Assembly (NCBI GenBank): GCA_030386875.1 | Contig: CM059579.1 | Coordinates: forward strand, 20,370,484-20,434,483 | Direction of reading: 5' to 3' | Length of the DNA stretch: 64,000 bases | Source of the DNA: Morinoia aosen | Taxonomy: Eukaryota; Arthropoda; Malacostraca; Amphipoda; Talitridae | Shown here: piece after piece, positions 9,336 through 21,127 of the stretch | How the letters are laid out: each line of letters begins with the position of its first letter | Position numbering within the stretch: the stretch's first letter is position 1 | Made by a program: the position numbers and the translations under genes | The notes under the pieces: model-generated | Seen by the model: only the letters and a program-made list of their open reading frames with translations | The model's database searches: none | What the model was told of the DNA's origin: nothing

Positions 9336-12300
9336 TCCATCACCAAGATTTCTAAAACAAGTGATGTTAATCCATCTTCCATTTTTATTTGGCTTTGAAA
9401 AATGTATACCCTAATTCATGGCTACAGTTTTTAAACTTGTGTCTTGCAAAGCCGGCTCGCATTTTTCTATTTAATGTTTATTTTTTCTATCAACGCCATT
9501 GCTGACAAAAATATGCTCGTCTGAAACTGAAGGTAGGCCATCAGCAAAACATAATTCCACCGAACATATGATGCACGATCAGGTGCAAAACGATCAGTAC
9601 ACGTGTTTACAAATAAAGTCGCATTCGCCTTTCATTGAGACATGTTCCATTATTTTCCAGCGATTCTGTCTGAATCAAGTGGGACTGACCACGCATTTTA
9701 GTTCATCGAAGCTTCATACTAAAATGGATTAACTCGTATTCGGCAACCCTCCTCGTATCAAAAACTTTTCTAATCGATATTCAGGAGAAAAAAGTTAACC
9801 CGACGATTGTTTGGGAGCGCACTTTGGTTGCCCAGGTGCGAATGCCTCACGAACTCGCCCGTCAGTTCTTTTCGATTATCATGACTTCGTCCGCACCTTG
9901 TTTATCAAACATTTCCGAGCTCTGATCCTTGAAAATCAGATGCACAAAAAATTTGACTTTTTTTATTCATTTACTACTTAAGAAAATGGAAAGCAGTAAA
10001 ACACACGTTAAACTTACCGACTACCAAGAGATCAATACAGTTTTTGAACAAAATATTTTTCCAATATCCAAACTTCCAGGAGATGCTGAAATGTTTCATT
10101 TCCGAGTCGGATTTGATAGAGTTGTTTTTCATGACCCTTCCAACTCCGCGCCAAATTTTCATGTTCAGGTTGTTCTCGTTCGTTAACACACAGAGTCACA
10201 GAGAGACAATCAAAGGAGAAAGTGCGCAACTTGTACGCTCGTTTTGCATGGTATGGCGTGTAAACACACGGGCTGCTCTCTGGCCGATTTTTTTCCTAAA
10301 TTTTTCAACTATTATTGAGAAATTTTAGAGCAGAAACGCACAAACAAGAGCCAATGGACCGGAACTTCACGTTCAAACTAAATGAAATTTTGAAGTTTTA
10401 CCGGATCCCTTGAAATAAACTGCAGAGTGTTTCAAGTTAAATTGTTTACGTGGATCGTCAAAGATTTAGTCAGAAAAAACGCTCATTTTTCATTTTTGGG
10501 ACAGAACAAAGCCGTAGACTTTGCTGAGTAATTAACGGGCAACGCTGAGAGAAGAGTTTGAGGAACTTCTTTTAAGGAGTAAGCCTATATTTTCAGACGC
10601 GTGTGATACTAAATAGTAAATAGGCCGCACTACGCTCCTCTCAATGAATTTCTGTTCAACACCTGCTGGATAGTGCCATAGCGGCGAAACTTTTAAGCCT
10701 TCATCATATCAAATGAAGCAAACAACCTTCATAAAACTGGAAATTCTTTTTATATCATGAACGAATTTTAAAAATAGACAGCGTAGCTGTCACTGCCACG
10801 TTAAGGAAGGATGATTATCATTTAAAACATTATTTCTAGTACGTCAACAACAACTTATGCAGATCCGTGCAGAGCTTATGAAGAAGTTACGGCGCTTCAG
10901 ACCTATCTTCATTGCATAACCCGCCTCAAAAACAATCGCCTTCAAAAACTCACCATTCGTGCGCGGGAAAGAAGTCATCCTCGTTTGTGGCTAAGTCCAA
11001 AATCCTTGGCGCCCGATCTCGGTAGCGTGGCCTTCCCTAGAGAGCTCGTAGCTCTCCTTATCCTCGAACGTATATTTCATGCTCACACTAATTTATTCTA
11101 ATCAGCCCCGCGGGAGACGTGATACACTGGGTCAGATTCGCGGGTTATGAAGACAGAAGACGCGCTTGAAAACATGGCAGCAGTGGAACAAGAACCTCGC
11201 TTAACAGTGAGATGCAGCGTTTGATGCGTCTTGGTCCAGTTTGCTGCTCTTTTGCGCATTTTGATGCTGGGTTAAATCAGAAAATTTTTAGCACGGGTGC
11301 TGATCAAATTTTAAAAAATATCTTCATTGTTACTGTAGAGTACGAAATAGTGCGAAATTGAAAATTTTGAACCTCTATTTTTGAGGAGTTATACGATCTC
11401 ACTAAATTCGATTAAATTCTGTTTTTATAAGCATTGCTGTTCAAAAGACATGTTGCGACAGCGGAGACAAAATATGCCAGACTGAAGCCATCAAAAACAA
11501 AGCGCGAGATGCTGTTGATGTTGTACGATGCGCCAGCCACCTTCGTTCCAAAATATGCAATAGGAAGAAACAAAAACATTGAGTCAACACCTGAACACAA
11601 ATTCCACAGCAGACTTGTGTCAAAATGGGCTACTGGTTTTTATAGATAGTGGAAATTGGCCGGAATGAATCACGTACGCTTACTATCTATCGTTAATATT
11701 ATCATTATGAGTAGTGTAACGGCTCGTCGAAAATGACTGAATTGGACATTTCCTTGAATAGATTTTCCAGATGTGAATGACAAACCAATTTATTCATCCT
11801 AACAGTAGTCGCAATTAAAATATTTGAGTACTTGTGCACTGGTGAAACTTGCGTCAGAGATACGCTCATTAAGTATCCTTAACACGTTAACATAAGGGTA
11901 TACCACTAGGTAAATTGCGCATTTAAGTACAAGTGTAAATGAACAACATTACAATTATTTCAATACCTTTTTTAGAAAAGATTTAAGCATACGACGTGAA
12001 ATATCGTTTTGTTACATTGTCACACTTCTTAGGAAAGACACAAGATTTTTCGAGCTGTAAAATCGTTTTTTATACTCTGCTACTTACAACCTTATTTGAA
12101 AAGAGACCACATGACGCACATGTGTATCAAGAGGGTTTCCATTAATACGTTTAATTTTTGTAAGCTGGATTTGAAGTCTGAACGTCTATTATTATCACCC
12201 TGCAATAGTCACACAAACTGAAAATTTTCATAGGTCAATTATTTTCCAAATCGATGCATGACAAATCACTCCTCTCAGGCCAAGATAAGAGGCTTTTGAA

Positions 12301-13980
12301 CCCCAATGAATTTGTTTCGTTCAACTGTAGTATATTTTTCAGTGAAAATGATCGAAAGCTAGCGATGGAAGCTCCGGAGTTGAAAAATATTTCCGCATTA
12401 GAGCGTCAGAAATATTCGCATCTTAAATATACAAGAAACTATGTAAACTCATCCGCATTATCATGTTTTCCAATCTGAGGAAATTTTCATAACTTCTTAA
12501 AATCACTGCGCATTAAGGTTACACATTTGTAGCATTAAATAAAAGTGGAATTAGGCGAAATGATTATTGAGCGCTTCAAATATTTTATTTAGAAATGGTC
12601 AAGTAAAGCGCTTGTGTAACTTCGGGCCGTCTGAGCAATATGAAGTCAAATTAAAACTCTCGTAAATACAGTTAGGGAGGTTTAACCAACATCGAAAAGT
12701 GCTTTTGGTATAACTGCAAGCCATAAAGCATTTATCTTGAAGCAATTAAGGTCGAAATGTTACAGGTACGAACTTCGTGCAAATGAGACTCAAAAAATGT
12801 TTTGTAATTCTGGAACTTAAAAAATGCACTCACACCTCTTCCTGATAAAAATTCTGCGCAATTCACTGCAATATAAATTAAATGACCCAGGCCACGAGCT
12901 TGGCATCCAAACTCTAATAAAACTGCCTCAAGAGCGTCTCTTATAAATGTATAGCCATTCGGACGAGATGTAGACTAACATTTCTGAGTGAACAATGCTG
13001 CATGAATAAATAACATGGGCGAGAATGAATAATATAACGAAACCATCCAACATAATTTGTAGTAGTTAATTTCATTCGCTCAACTCGATCAGTATTGGAC
13101 TGCGAGGGAAAAGTAAACGTTAAACAAGCTCAAATTAAGCCTCACTAATGATGTTACATGTTTAATGGAAGCCTAAGAATACAAGAGCTTACGTTGAAAA
13201 AACTCATAGGATATCTACGCTGAGAGTCAGCAGAACAGGACTGAAGAATTTTTGCGCTCGTTAAAACAACCTTTTCTAGTTTGTGGTGCGTCCAGAAAGA
13301 AATCGTAAGCTGGACCAGCTTCGTGGCCAGTGTGAAATCATGAGATGGCGAACATCCAACACTTCGCCCTTAAGAGAACAGGAAGGGTTCATCGTAAAGC
13401 AATGTGGGGCCGCACGACCTCTCCATATCACACGGCCATTGCAATCAGAGATGCGAGAAAACTTACTAACCACGCCAGGACGGACGGCGTTCTCCCTGCA
13501 AAAGATTATATTGCATTTACAATCGATTCCAGATCCATTTCGCGCTCATCAATTGCCGTGGAGTTGCAGTCGAGGCTCTGGCGGTCTCCGTGCAATATCC
13601 GAAACTGCACAAAACCCGAAAAGTTGATTCTCCGTTCCCGCCCAGCATGCCGTTTGTGCATAACCACGGACGGAGATTGCAACGCGCATTATGTAGATTT
13701 ATTTATTCACGAGAAGGAAAGTTCACAAATGCTGGGAGTAAGACCGTAGAATGAAGATGGAAGTTAAGTTCGGTTATCCTACAACCAGAAAGGAGCTACG
13801 TGGAGCTTTTTTAAGAACGAGAAAACGTCTCTCAACAAGAGGTATACAAGTTTAATAAACTATTGATTGAATTAAGCAGTAACGCAATGCGTAGAAGAGC
13901 GAAACCAGTAAAATGACAAGCAGGTGTACTACGGGATTGCGGCATACTAAAAACTGCAGATATTCAATTCTTCTTAATAA
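9336..13980. other. AT-rich unique sequence, no gene recognised
   Basis: This is a long stretch with frequent stops. At 13,270-13,750 the base composition is more balanced and two overlapping + frames of 114 and 134 codons are open. Their translations show no domain, repeat or hydrophobic segment that I recognise, and they disagree in frame over the same DNA. Exons of an unknown gene cannot be ruled out here. Confidence 0.45.
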
Positions 13981-13999
13981 TATATATATATATATATAT
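13981..13999. repeat. (TA)n microsatellite
   Basis: A perfect TA run of about ten repeats, preceded by TTAATAA. Confidence 0.95.
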
Positions 14000-14108
14000 G
14001 TCTAGTAAGAACACCAAAGCGAGAGACTAAAAAACAAAAGTTGATCGTCAAATGATATTCCTATGTTAATGTAATACTCGTCGACTATAGTTTAGTTTTT
14101 AATTTTTA

Positions 14109-14172
14109 TGACTGACCATATTTTGAACCAGCGACTCTCCCATCACCAGCCGAGTAGTTGAGCAAGTCAAAC
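14109..14172 (-). other. tRNA-like fragment, possible SINE head
   Basis: On the minus strand the order TTGCTCAACTACTCGG, TGATGGGAGAGTC, GCTGGTTCAAAATA resembles a degraded internal Pol III promoter. The first block is A-box-like and GGTTCAAAA is B-box-like (GGTTCRANNC). The A box is poor, no acceptor stem pairs, and no second copy was noticed. It is a weak call. Confidence 0.2.
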
Positions 14173-14179
14173 AAAACAT

Positions 14180-15471
14180 GATCTAAAGAACAGCTACTAA
14201 GACGTTTCAACAAGCAGGAGTATCGGGAGCAGCACAGCTTAGCTCTGAGATGATATATAGTTGTGCTACTTTTGAAAGCTGTGAAGCATTCAAAGCATCG
14301 TATATAAAATTTAATTCAGTGAATTGTTTGTTAAAAACATCGTGTACTTGGTTAAGAAATTGCCTGGCGAAGCCACTTCAACAATTTCAACCCTGTCTGT
14401 GCAGCATGAAGTCAAGCTAGGTCTCCTCACTGTCGGGTTCCCTTTTGGTGACATCGCGGTCAGTCGAGCGTGGCGCTAGATGTCAGGAATGGACATTGCT
14501 GTCCTGGATACCCCTCGCTTCTCCGCAGCTACCGCACTCACACTCGCCGTAAGGTGTTTTAGATCAGTATTTTCTGCGGAGACAAGGCAACGGAATACGG
14601 AATAATTACAACTAAAAATGCTTACATGGGAGTCCACACTATCCACACGATCAACAGTTTTCCTAAAACAGCGTCCGAGTCTCGAAGATCGGCTCTGATG
14701 CCTTGTCAGGTAGATCGAAGCCAACAAATTCCGTTATTCTCATGCCACAAACTGAAGTAGCAGGTAAGCTCGCGCCTTTTACAACACAGTTTAAAGTCTT
14801 AACATTCGTAAAGGAACTAACATGAGCTGCTTTAATTTACCGTAAGATACACGTGGGAAAAAAAATCAATGAAACTAATACAATGAGCTCACTTTGATTT
14901 TATTTTATTTTATCAGCTGATGAAACCCAATTAATTAGTGTGTTTGTAATAACTCACAGCTCTAACACAATAGATCAATTGAAAACAGATTTGGCGTTCC
15001 GTCTCCTTTTGATTGCAAGAATTAGATAGAGATCAGGAGCTCTATAGTGATGATGCAGCTACGTAGCGTTGAAAGAGCAAATCTAGAGCTTCTACCGTAA
15101 AAACCTCGCGCAAAACAGTTATTGTGTCCGATCAAAATAGACTTGAAAGTTTCGTATCATATAAACAAGATCACTATCTGTGTGGATGCAAAAATGATCA
15201 GTGTTTATAAATGCTGCTCGGAATATTTTCGAGGTTCAGTATGTGTACTGCTTAACGTAAGAAATAAGAAATACATGGTATCTGTACACTTCACATTCAT
15301 CTGGAATCCTAAGACTTCACTTATTTCCTCCATACAATCCTGAGTCAAAAGTTTCGTTCATTACCATTTTAGAGCAATGGATATCGAAAATGTGCCAAAA
15401 TAATTTACATGCTTTCAAATTGTTAGCATTAAAATATTATTTTAGGACTCCTTAGCCTCAAAAATAGGGAT
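14180..15471. other. AT-rich unique sequence, no gene seen
   Basis: Short open frames only (83 codons or fewer). Nothing recognisable. Confidence 0.5.
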
Positions 15472-15800
15472 TTCAAGCGAACCAAGAGAATGGAACATTC
15501 AATTTGGCTAGTAGAAAACGAGGAATGTCAAGAAAAAGTGTTCTCGTCACAGGTAACCCAGCACAAAAAAACAGCAAGTTAAAAAGAAAGAGTAGGAAAA
15601 GATAGGAAAGAGATGGCGAAGAAGGCATGAGAACTGAAAGATGCAAGATAAGTACGAAGGATAGAAATTCCGAAAGCCCATCTATAGCCAAAGTAACTAG
15701 CAGTATCCCTCCTTGAGGCGTCATACTCCTTAGCGTGGGATAGACAAACGTAACACACCTAAACCTACTGCTTATTCTTTACTTCCTGAGGGATGAACTC
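15472..15800 (+). repeat. Interspersed repeat family 2 copy
   Basis: It starts with GCGAACCAAGAGAATGGA, as does 33,664 (GCGAAGAGAATGGACC). It carries AACAGCAAGTTAAAAAGAAA and GAAAGCCCATCTATAGCC, then GTAACTAGCAGTATCCCTCC, and ends in a CCTAAACCTACTGC block shared with 33,940. Confidence 0.65.
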
Positions 15801-16735
15801 CCATTTCAGTTTTAAAATAAATGTAAGGTAAATATTTTTCATCGAGCCTTTGAGTATTTTTTTCAAGAAATGAATGCGAATGATCCCGAAGAAATGCAAT
15901 GCATGCTTGTACTCGCCTTTTTGATGCGTTATTTCAAATAAATTTGTAAAATTCTTTTAATCGGCTCCTATTGGACTGAACATGCTCGCCTAGAACGCAA
16001 CCTATTCAGGAATGAGATATTTTCAGATTTACCATTGAAAACATGCGAGGTGCACAGGTATGGTTTCTATGCACTGGTTATGTTTAAAGCTATATTGGAG
16101 TGCCTTTAGATACTGCCAAGAGAAATTCATGCAATACGAAATAGAAGTATTCAAGACAGTAAATTTTCCTTTCCCTACTAAGGTTGGTCCTTATCTGCTC
16201 TCCACAGCAGAGCATCTTTGTGCGTAGGTGCATCTTATGACTGAAATAGACAGCGAACTGAAGAGCATGTAGAGACCGGGGTGCACATGAAGAAGAGCTC
16301 GCTTAAAGGCAGAGTGTATGTCACAGAGATCGAAACCGATACGTCAACGTGATGGAGCGCCACCAAAGATCTGAACGCAGTTCAACAGCACTTAGACTCT
16401 TCTACCTGATAAATCTACGTGCGATATCTCGAAGACATCGCAGAAAAGTGATCTATGGCCCTTCAAAAAATTTGTTTTAAAATTTTAATGTTTCCTTAAT
16501 TCAGAGATCTCCCTCAGACTTTATTTCATTTTGGGTAGAGAATCCACTGACAAGAGTTGTACAATTCTCTAACGTATACTGAGTGTAGAGAGTACTTTAA
16601 AAGAATATTTAACGAAACTTAGAAATTATTTGCATATCTCGATGAGATTCAAGTCCCTGAAAACACGTTTAACCTGTTAACCGTCACTGTAGTGTGGCAG
16701 CAGCGCATCCACTCTGTAACTTCAGTGACAGCCTG
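15801..16735. other. AT-rich unique sequence, no gene seen
   Basis: No supported gene. The last 50 bases (CACTGTAGTGTGGCAGCAG, CTTCAGTGACAGCCTGCAG) resemble broken units of the array that follows. Confidence 0.5.
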
Positions 16736-17671
16736 CAGTTGTCAGTTGTTTTACAGAACTGATATGTGGGCAGTGACCATCATAGATATAAAAACATGCA
16801 GTTGTTAGTTGTTTTACAGAACTGATATGTGGGCAGTGACCATCATAGATATAAAAACATGCAGTTGTTAGTTGTTTTACAGAACTGTTATGTGGGCAGT
16901 GACCATCATAGATATAAAAACATGCAGTTGTTAGTTGTTTCACAGAACTGATATGTGGGCAGTGACCATCATAGATATAAAAACATGCAGTTGTTAGTTG
17001 TTTTACAGAACTGATATGTGGGCAGTGACCATCATAGATATAAAAACATGCAGTTGTTAGTTGTTTTACAGAACTGATATGTGGGCAGTGACCATCATAG
17101 ATATAAAACATGCAGTTGTTAGTTGTTTTACAGAACTGATATGTGGGAGTGACCATCATAGATATAAAAACATGCAGTTGTTGTTTTACAGAACTGATAT
17201 GTGGGCAGTGACCATCATAGATATAAAAACATGCAGTTGTTAGTTGTTTTACAGAACTGATATGTGGGCAGTGACCATCATAGATATAAAAACATGCAGT
17301 TGTTAGTTGTTTTACAGAACTGATATGTGGGCAGTGACCATCATAGATATAAAAACATGCAGTTGTTGTTTTACAGAACTGATATGTGGGCAGTGACCAT
17401 CATAGATATAAAAACATGCAGTTGTTAGTTGTTTTACAGAACTGATATGTGGGCAGTGACCATCATAGATATAAAAACATGCAGTTGTTAGTTGTTTCAC
17501 AGAACTGATATGTGGGCAGTGACCATCATAGATATAAAAACATGCAGTTGTCAGTTGTTTTACAGAACTGTTATGTGGACAGTGACCATCATAGATATAA
17601 AAACATGCAGTTGTTAGTTGTTTTACAGAACTGATATGTGGACAGTGACCATCATAGATATAAAAACATGC
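16736..17671. repeat. 63-bp minisatellite, about 15 units
   Basis: A representative unit is 16,799-16,861. It runs from CAGTTGTTAGTTGTTTTACA through GAACTGATATGTGGGCAGTG to ATATAAAAACATG. Units are nearly identical. Two (near 17,175 and 17,361) lack 7 bases of the TTAGTTG stretch, one lacks an A in the A run and one lacks a C. Because 63 is a multiple of three, a 145-codon frame stays open on the minus strand (unit read as HISSVKQLTTACFYIYDG and so on), but single-base losses break it. I read the array as non-coding. Each unit carries a TATAAAAA motif. Confidence 0.97.
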
Positions 17672-18600
17672 GTCTACTTATATGGACAGATGCAATTAGG
17701 AAACACCATGCGTGAGCTGTGCGCAGACAGTGACAGTGGAAATGCAACCTACCAGGGACTGATAACTGGGCAATGACAGAGAACAGGTCGAGTAAAACCA
17801 AATTCAGAGCAACTCCTCAGTTCAGGCGAGAGGGAAAGATGGATCTCTTTTCTGAAACAAGTTGATACGCATCATTTCATACATTGTTTTCATGAATATC
17901 GTATAAACAATGCCCCGACGCTACGATGGCGTCTCCCGGTCGAGCCAGTATACCCACTCCTTACACTTCGTACTTTTCCCAACGTGAAGAAACCCTTGAC
18001 ACGCCAAGGTCTACAGCGCACGTATTTTCAATGTCATGGCTTAGTGCCATGAGGTGAAGAAGAATATGGAAGAATATTAATGTATTTTGACGAAAACGAT
18101 AAAGTTTCCCGCGTTTGTAACTCAGCCTCACTACCACCACAATTGCCCGCTTTTTGACTTCCATTCAGGTCATCCACGCATTAGAGACATCTCCACACGG
18201 AAATAAAGTCAGCAAAATTCCATCATCCCTTTCGAATGTTCCAACAGTCGTGGAAGCAGATATTTCAGGAATTTTAGAGCGTGCAAGTAAAGTGGAATTT
18301 CAGTCTCTAGCCTACAGGTTCTGTTGGTCGCCGACAAAACAAACAATTCAGAACTTGGAGCGCAGACACTTGGAGCAATTTCAACATCCCTCGCACGGGT
18401 GCCATCGGTCTTGCCACTGCGGTAGAAACGCCACCGAATGAGCTGCTAAAAGTGCTGAGCTTTCCAGCTTTTGCGTTCGTGCCAAAAGCGCGAAAAAACA
18501 AAGGAGATGAAGCAAAAAACGCGCGGAAGGCAGGCCGAGGCAGTCTGCCGAGACACTGCCTCATTTATCATGGCCGTAATTACTCAGATCTTCAGGGGCG
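17672..18600. other. Mixed sequence, no gene recognised
   Basis: Short open frames up to about 95 codons on either strand at 17,960-18,560, with no recognisable domain. The first 100 bases past the array contain partial motifs (GACAGTGACAGTGG, GGGACTGATAACTGGGCA) like decayed 63-bp units. Confidence 0.45.
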
Positions 18601-20521
18601 CTTCCCTCGGTGTTATCAGGGCCCCTGTATTCCTAAGTTATTTCCATATTCCTTCACTTATTGTTCTCGAAGGAGGACACATTAGGTCTTCCCTCGGTGT
18701 TATCAGGGCCCCTGTATTCCTAAGTTATTTCCATATTCCTTCACTTATTGTTCTCGAAGGAGGACACATTAGGTCTTCCCTCGGTGTTATCAGGGCCCCT
18801 GTATTCCTAAGTTGTTTCTATATTCCTTCACTAATTGTTCTCGAAGGAGGACACATTAGGTCTTCCCTCGGTGTTATCAGGGCCCCTGTATTCCTAAGTT
18901 GTTTCCATATTCCTTCACTTATTGTTCTCGAAGGAGGACACATTAGGTCTTCCCTCGGTGTTATCAGGGCCCCTGTATTCCTAAGTTATTTCCATATTCC
19001 TTCACTTATTGTTCTCGATGGAGGACACATTAGGTCTTCCCTCGATGTTATCAGGGCCCCTGTATTCCTAAGTTATTTCCATATTCCTTCACTTATTGTT
19101 CTCGAAGGAGGACACATTAGGTCTTCCCTCGGTGTTATCAGGGCCCCTGTATTCCTAAGTTGTTTCCATATTCCTTCACTTATTGTTCTCGAAGGAGGAC
19201 ACATTAGGTCTTCCCTCGGTGTTATCAGAGCCCCTGTATTCCTAAGTTATTTCCATATTCCTTCACTTATTGTTCTCGAAGGAGGATACATTAGGTCTTC
19301 CCTCGGTGTTATCTGGGCCCCTGTATTCCTAAGTTATTTCCATATTCCTTCACTTATTGTTCTCGAAGGAGGACACATTAGGTCTTCCCTCGGTGTTATC
19401 AGGGCCCCTGTATTCCTAAGTTGTTTCCATATTCCTTCACTTATTGTTCTCGAAGGAGGACACATTAGGTCTTCCCTCGGTGTTATCAGAGCCCCTGTAT
19501 TCCTAAGTTATTTCCATATTCCTTCACTTATTGTTCTCGAAGGAGGATACATTAGGTCTTCCCTCGGTGTTATCAGGGCTCCTGTATTCCTAAGTTATTT
19601 CCATATTCCTTCACTTATTGTTCTCGAAGGAGGACACATTAGGTCTTCCCTCGGTGTTATCAGGGCCCCTGTATTCCTAAGTTATTTCCATATTCCTTCA
19701 CTTATTGTTCTCGAAGGAGGACACATTAGGTCTTTCCTCGGTGTTATCAGGGCCCCTGTATTCCTAAGTTATTTCCATATTCCTTCACTTATTGTTCTCG
19801 AAGGAGGACACATTAGGTCTTTCCTCGGTGTTATCATGGGGCCCCTGTATTCCTAAGTTATTTCCATATTCCTTCACTTATTGTTCTCGAAGGAGGACAC
19901 ATTAGGTCTTTCCTCGGTGTTATCAGGGCCCCTGTATTCCTAAGTTATTTCCATATTCCTTCACTTATTGTTCTCGAAGGAGGACACATTAGGTCTTCCC
20001 TCGGTGTTATCAGGGCCCCTGTATTCCTAAGTTATTTCCATATTCCTTCACTTATTGTTCTCGAAGGAGGACACATTAGGTCTTTCCTCGGTGTTATCAG
20101 GGCCCCTGTATTCCTAAGTTATTTCCATATTCCTTCACTTATTGTTCTCGAAGGAGGACACATTAGGTCTTTCCTCGGTGTTATCAGGGCCCCTGTATTC
20201 CTAAGTTATTTCCATATTCCTTCACTTATTGTTCTCGAAGGAGGACACATTAGGTCTTTCCTCGGTGTTATCAGGGCCCCTGTATTCCTAAGTTATTTCC
20301 ATATTCCTTCACTTATTGTTCTCGAAGGAGGACACATTAGGTCTTTCCTCGGTGTTATCAGGGCCCCTGTATTCCTAAGTTATTTCCATATTCCTTCACT
20401 TATTGTTCTCGATGGAGGGCACATTAGGTCTTCTCTCAGTGGTATCAGGGCTTCCGTATTCCTCAGTTGTTTCCAAATTCCTGCTGTAATTGTTCCTGAT
20501 AAAAGATGGAGGATACGTTAA
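18601..20521. repeat. 87-bp minisatellite, about 21 units plus one degenerate unit
   Basis: A representative unit is 18,601-18,687, from CTTCCCTCGGTGTTATCAGG through CTAAGTTATTTCCATATTCC to GGAGGACACATTAGGT. Twenty-one units fill 18,601-20,429 with one 2-base insertion near 19,834. A strongly diverged unit follows to about 20,521. The period is a multiple of three, so a + frame of 461 codons crosses the array until the insertion breaks it. Most differences between units would change the amino acid (Y/C, S/F, H/Y, G/D), which argues against a selected protein. Confidence 0.97.
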
Positions 20522-20798
20522 GTCTTCCGTCTCTGTTGTTAGGGCCTAGTTATAGCAAATGGAAACGAATATTCATTCATCAAGAAATTCTACATTAGGC
20601 AAATTTCTGACTCTAAAATGATGCGTACTGACAACTTATTCAGATTAAAAAACAGAACGCGCAAGAAACACCAATAAAATTCAACTCTAGAGGAAATTAT
20701 TTACCTTTTTTAATATTGAAGGATCTAAAAAGTACTCGTGCGAGATATGTAGGCTTCTGCTTTTAAAAGGCCAAATTGACTTTTTGCCGATAGCTCAC

Positions 20799-21127
20799 TC
20801 CCCAGTCGGAGCATCACACCCACCAGTCGGAGCATCACACCCACCAGTCGGAGCATCACACCCACCAGTCGGAGCATCACACCCACCAGTCGGAGCATCA
20901 CACCCACCAGTCGGAGCATCACACCCACCAGTCGGAGCATCACATCCACCAGTCGGAGCATCACACCCACCAGTCGGAGCATCACACCCACCAGTCGGAG
21001 CATCACACCCACCAGTCGGAGCATCACACCCACCAGTCGGAGCATCACACCCACCAGTTGGAGCATCACACCCACAAGTCGGAGCATCACACTCACCAGT
21101 AGGAGCATCACACCCACCAGTCGCCCA
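20799..21127. repeat. 21-bp minisatellite, about 15 units
   Basis: The unit starts CAGTCGGAGCATCACACCC and is nearly perfect, with sporadic changes (TCACATCC, CAGTTGGAG, CACAAGTCGG, CAGTAGGAG) that cluster toward the right end. Frames are open on both strands through the array simply because 21 is a multiple of three. It begins 278 bp after the 87-bp array. Confidence 0.97.

Noticed and set aside
13283-13749. Overlapping + frames of 114 and 134 codons as a gene
   Set aside because: Two different frames are open over the same DNA and neither matches a known family. Kept only as a possible unrecognised exon region.
16722-17500. Minus-strand frames with a 21-residue period in the 63-bp array
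   Set aside because: Single-base losses in some units break the frame, so a protein is not being maintained.
18471-19856. 461-codon + frame across the 87-bp array
   Set aside because: The period is a multiple of three, so any stop-free frame persists. Unit differences mostly change amino acids, and a 2-base insertion ends the frame.
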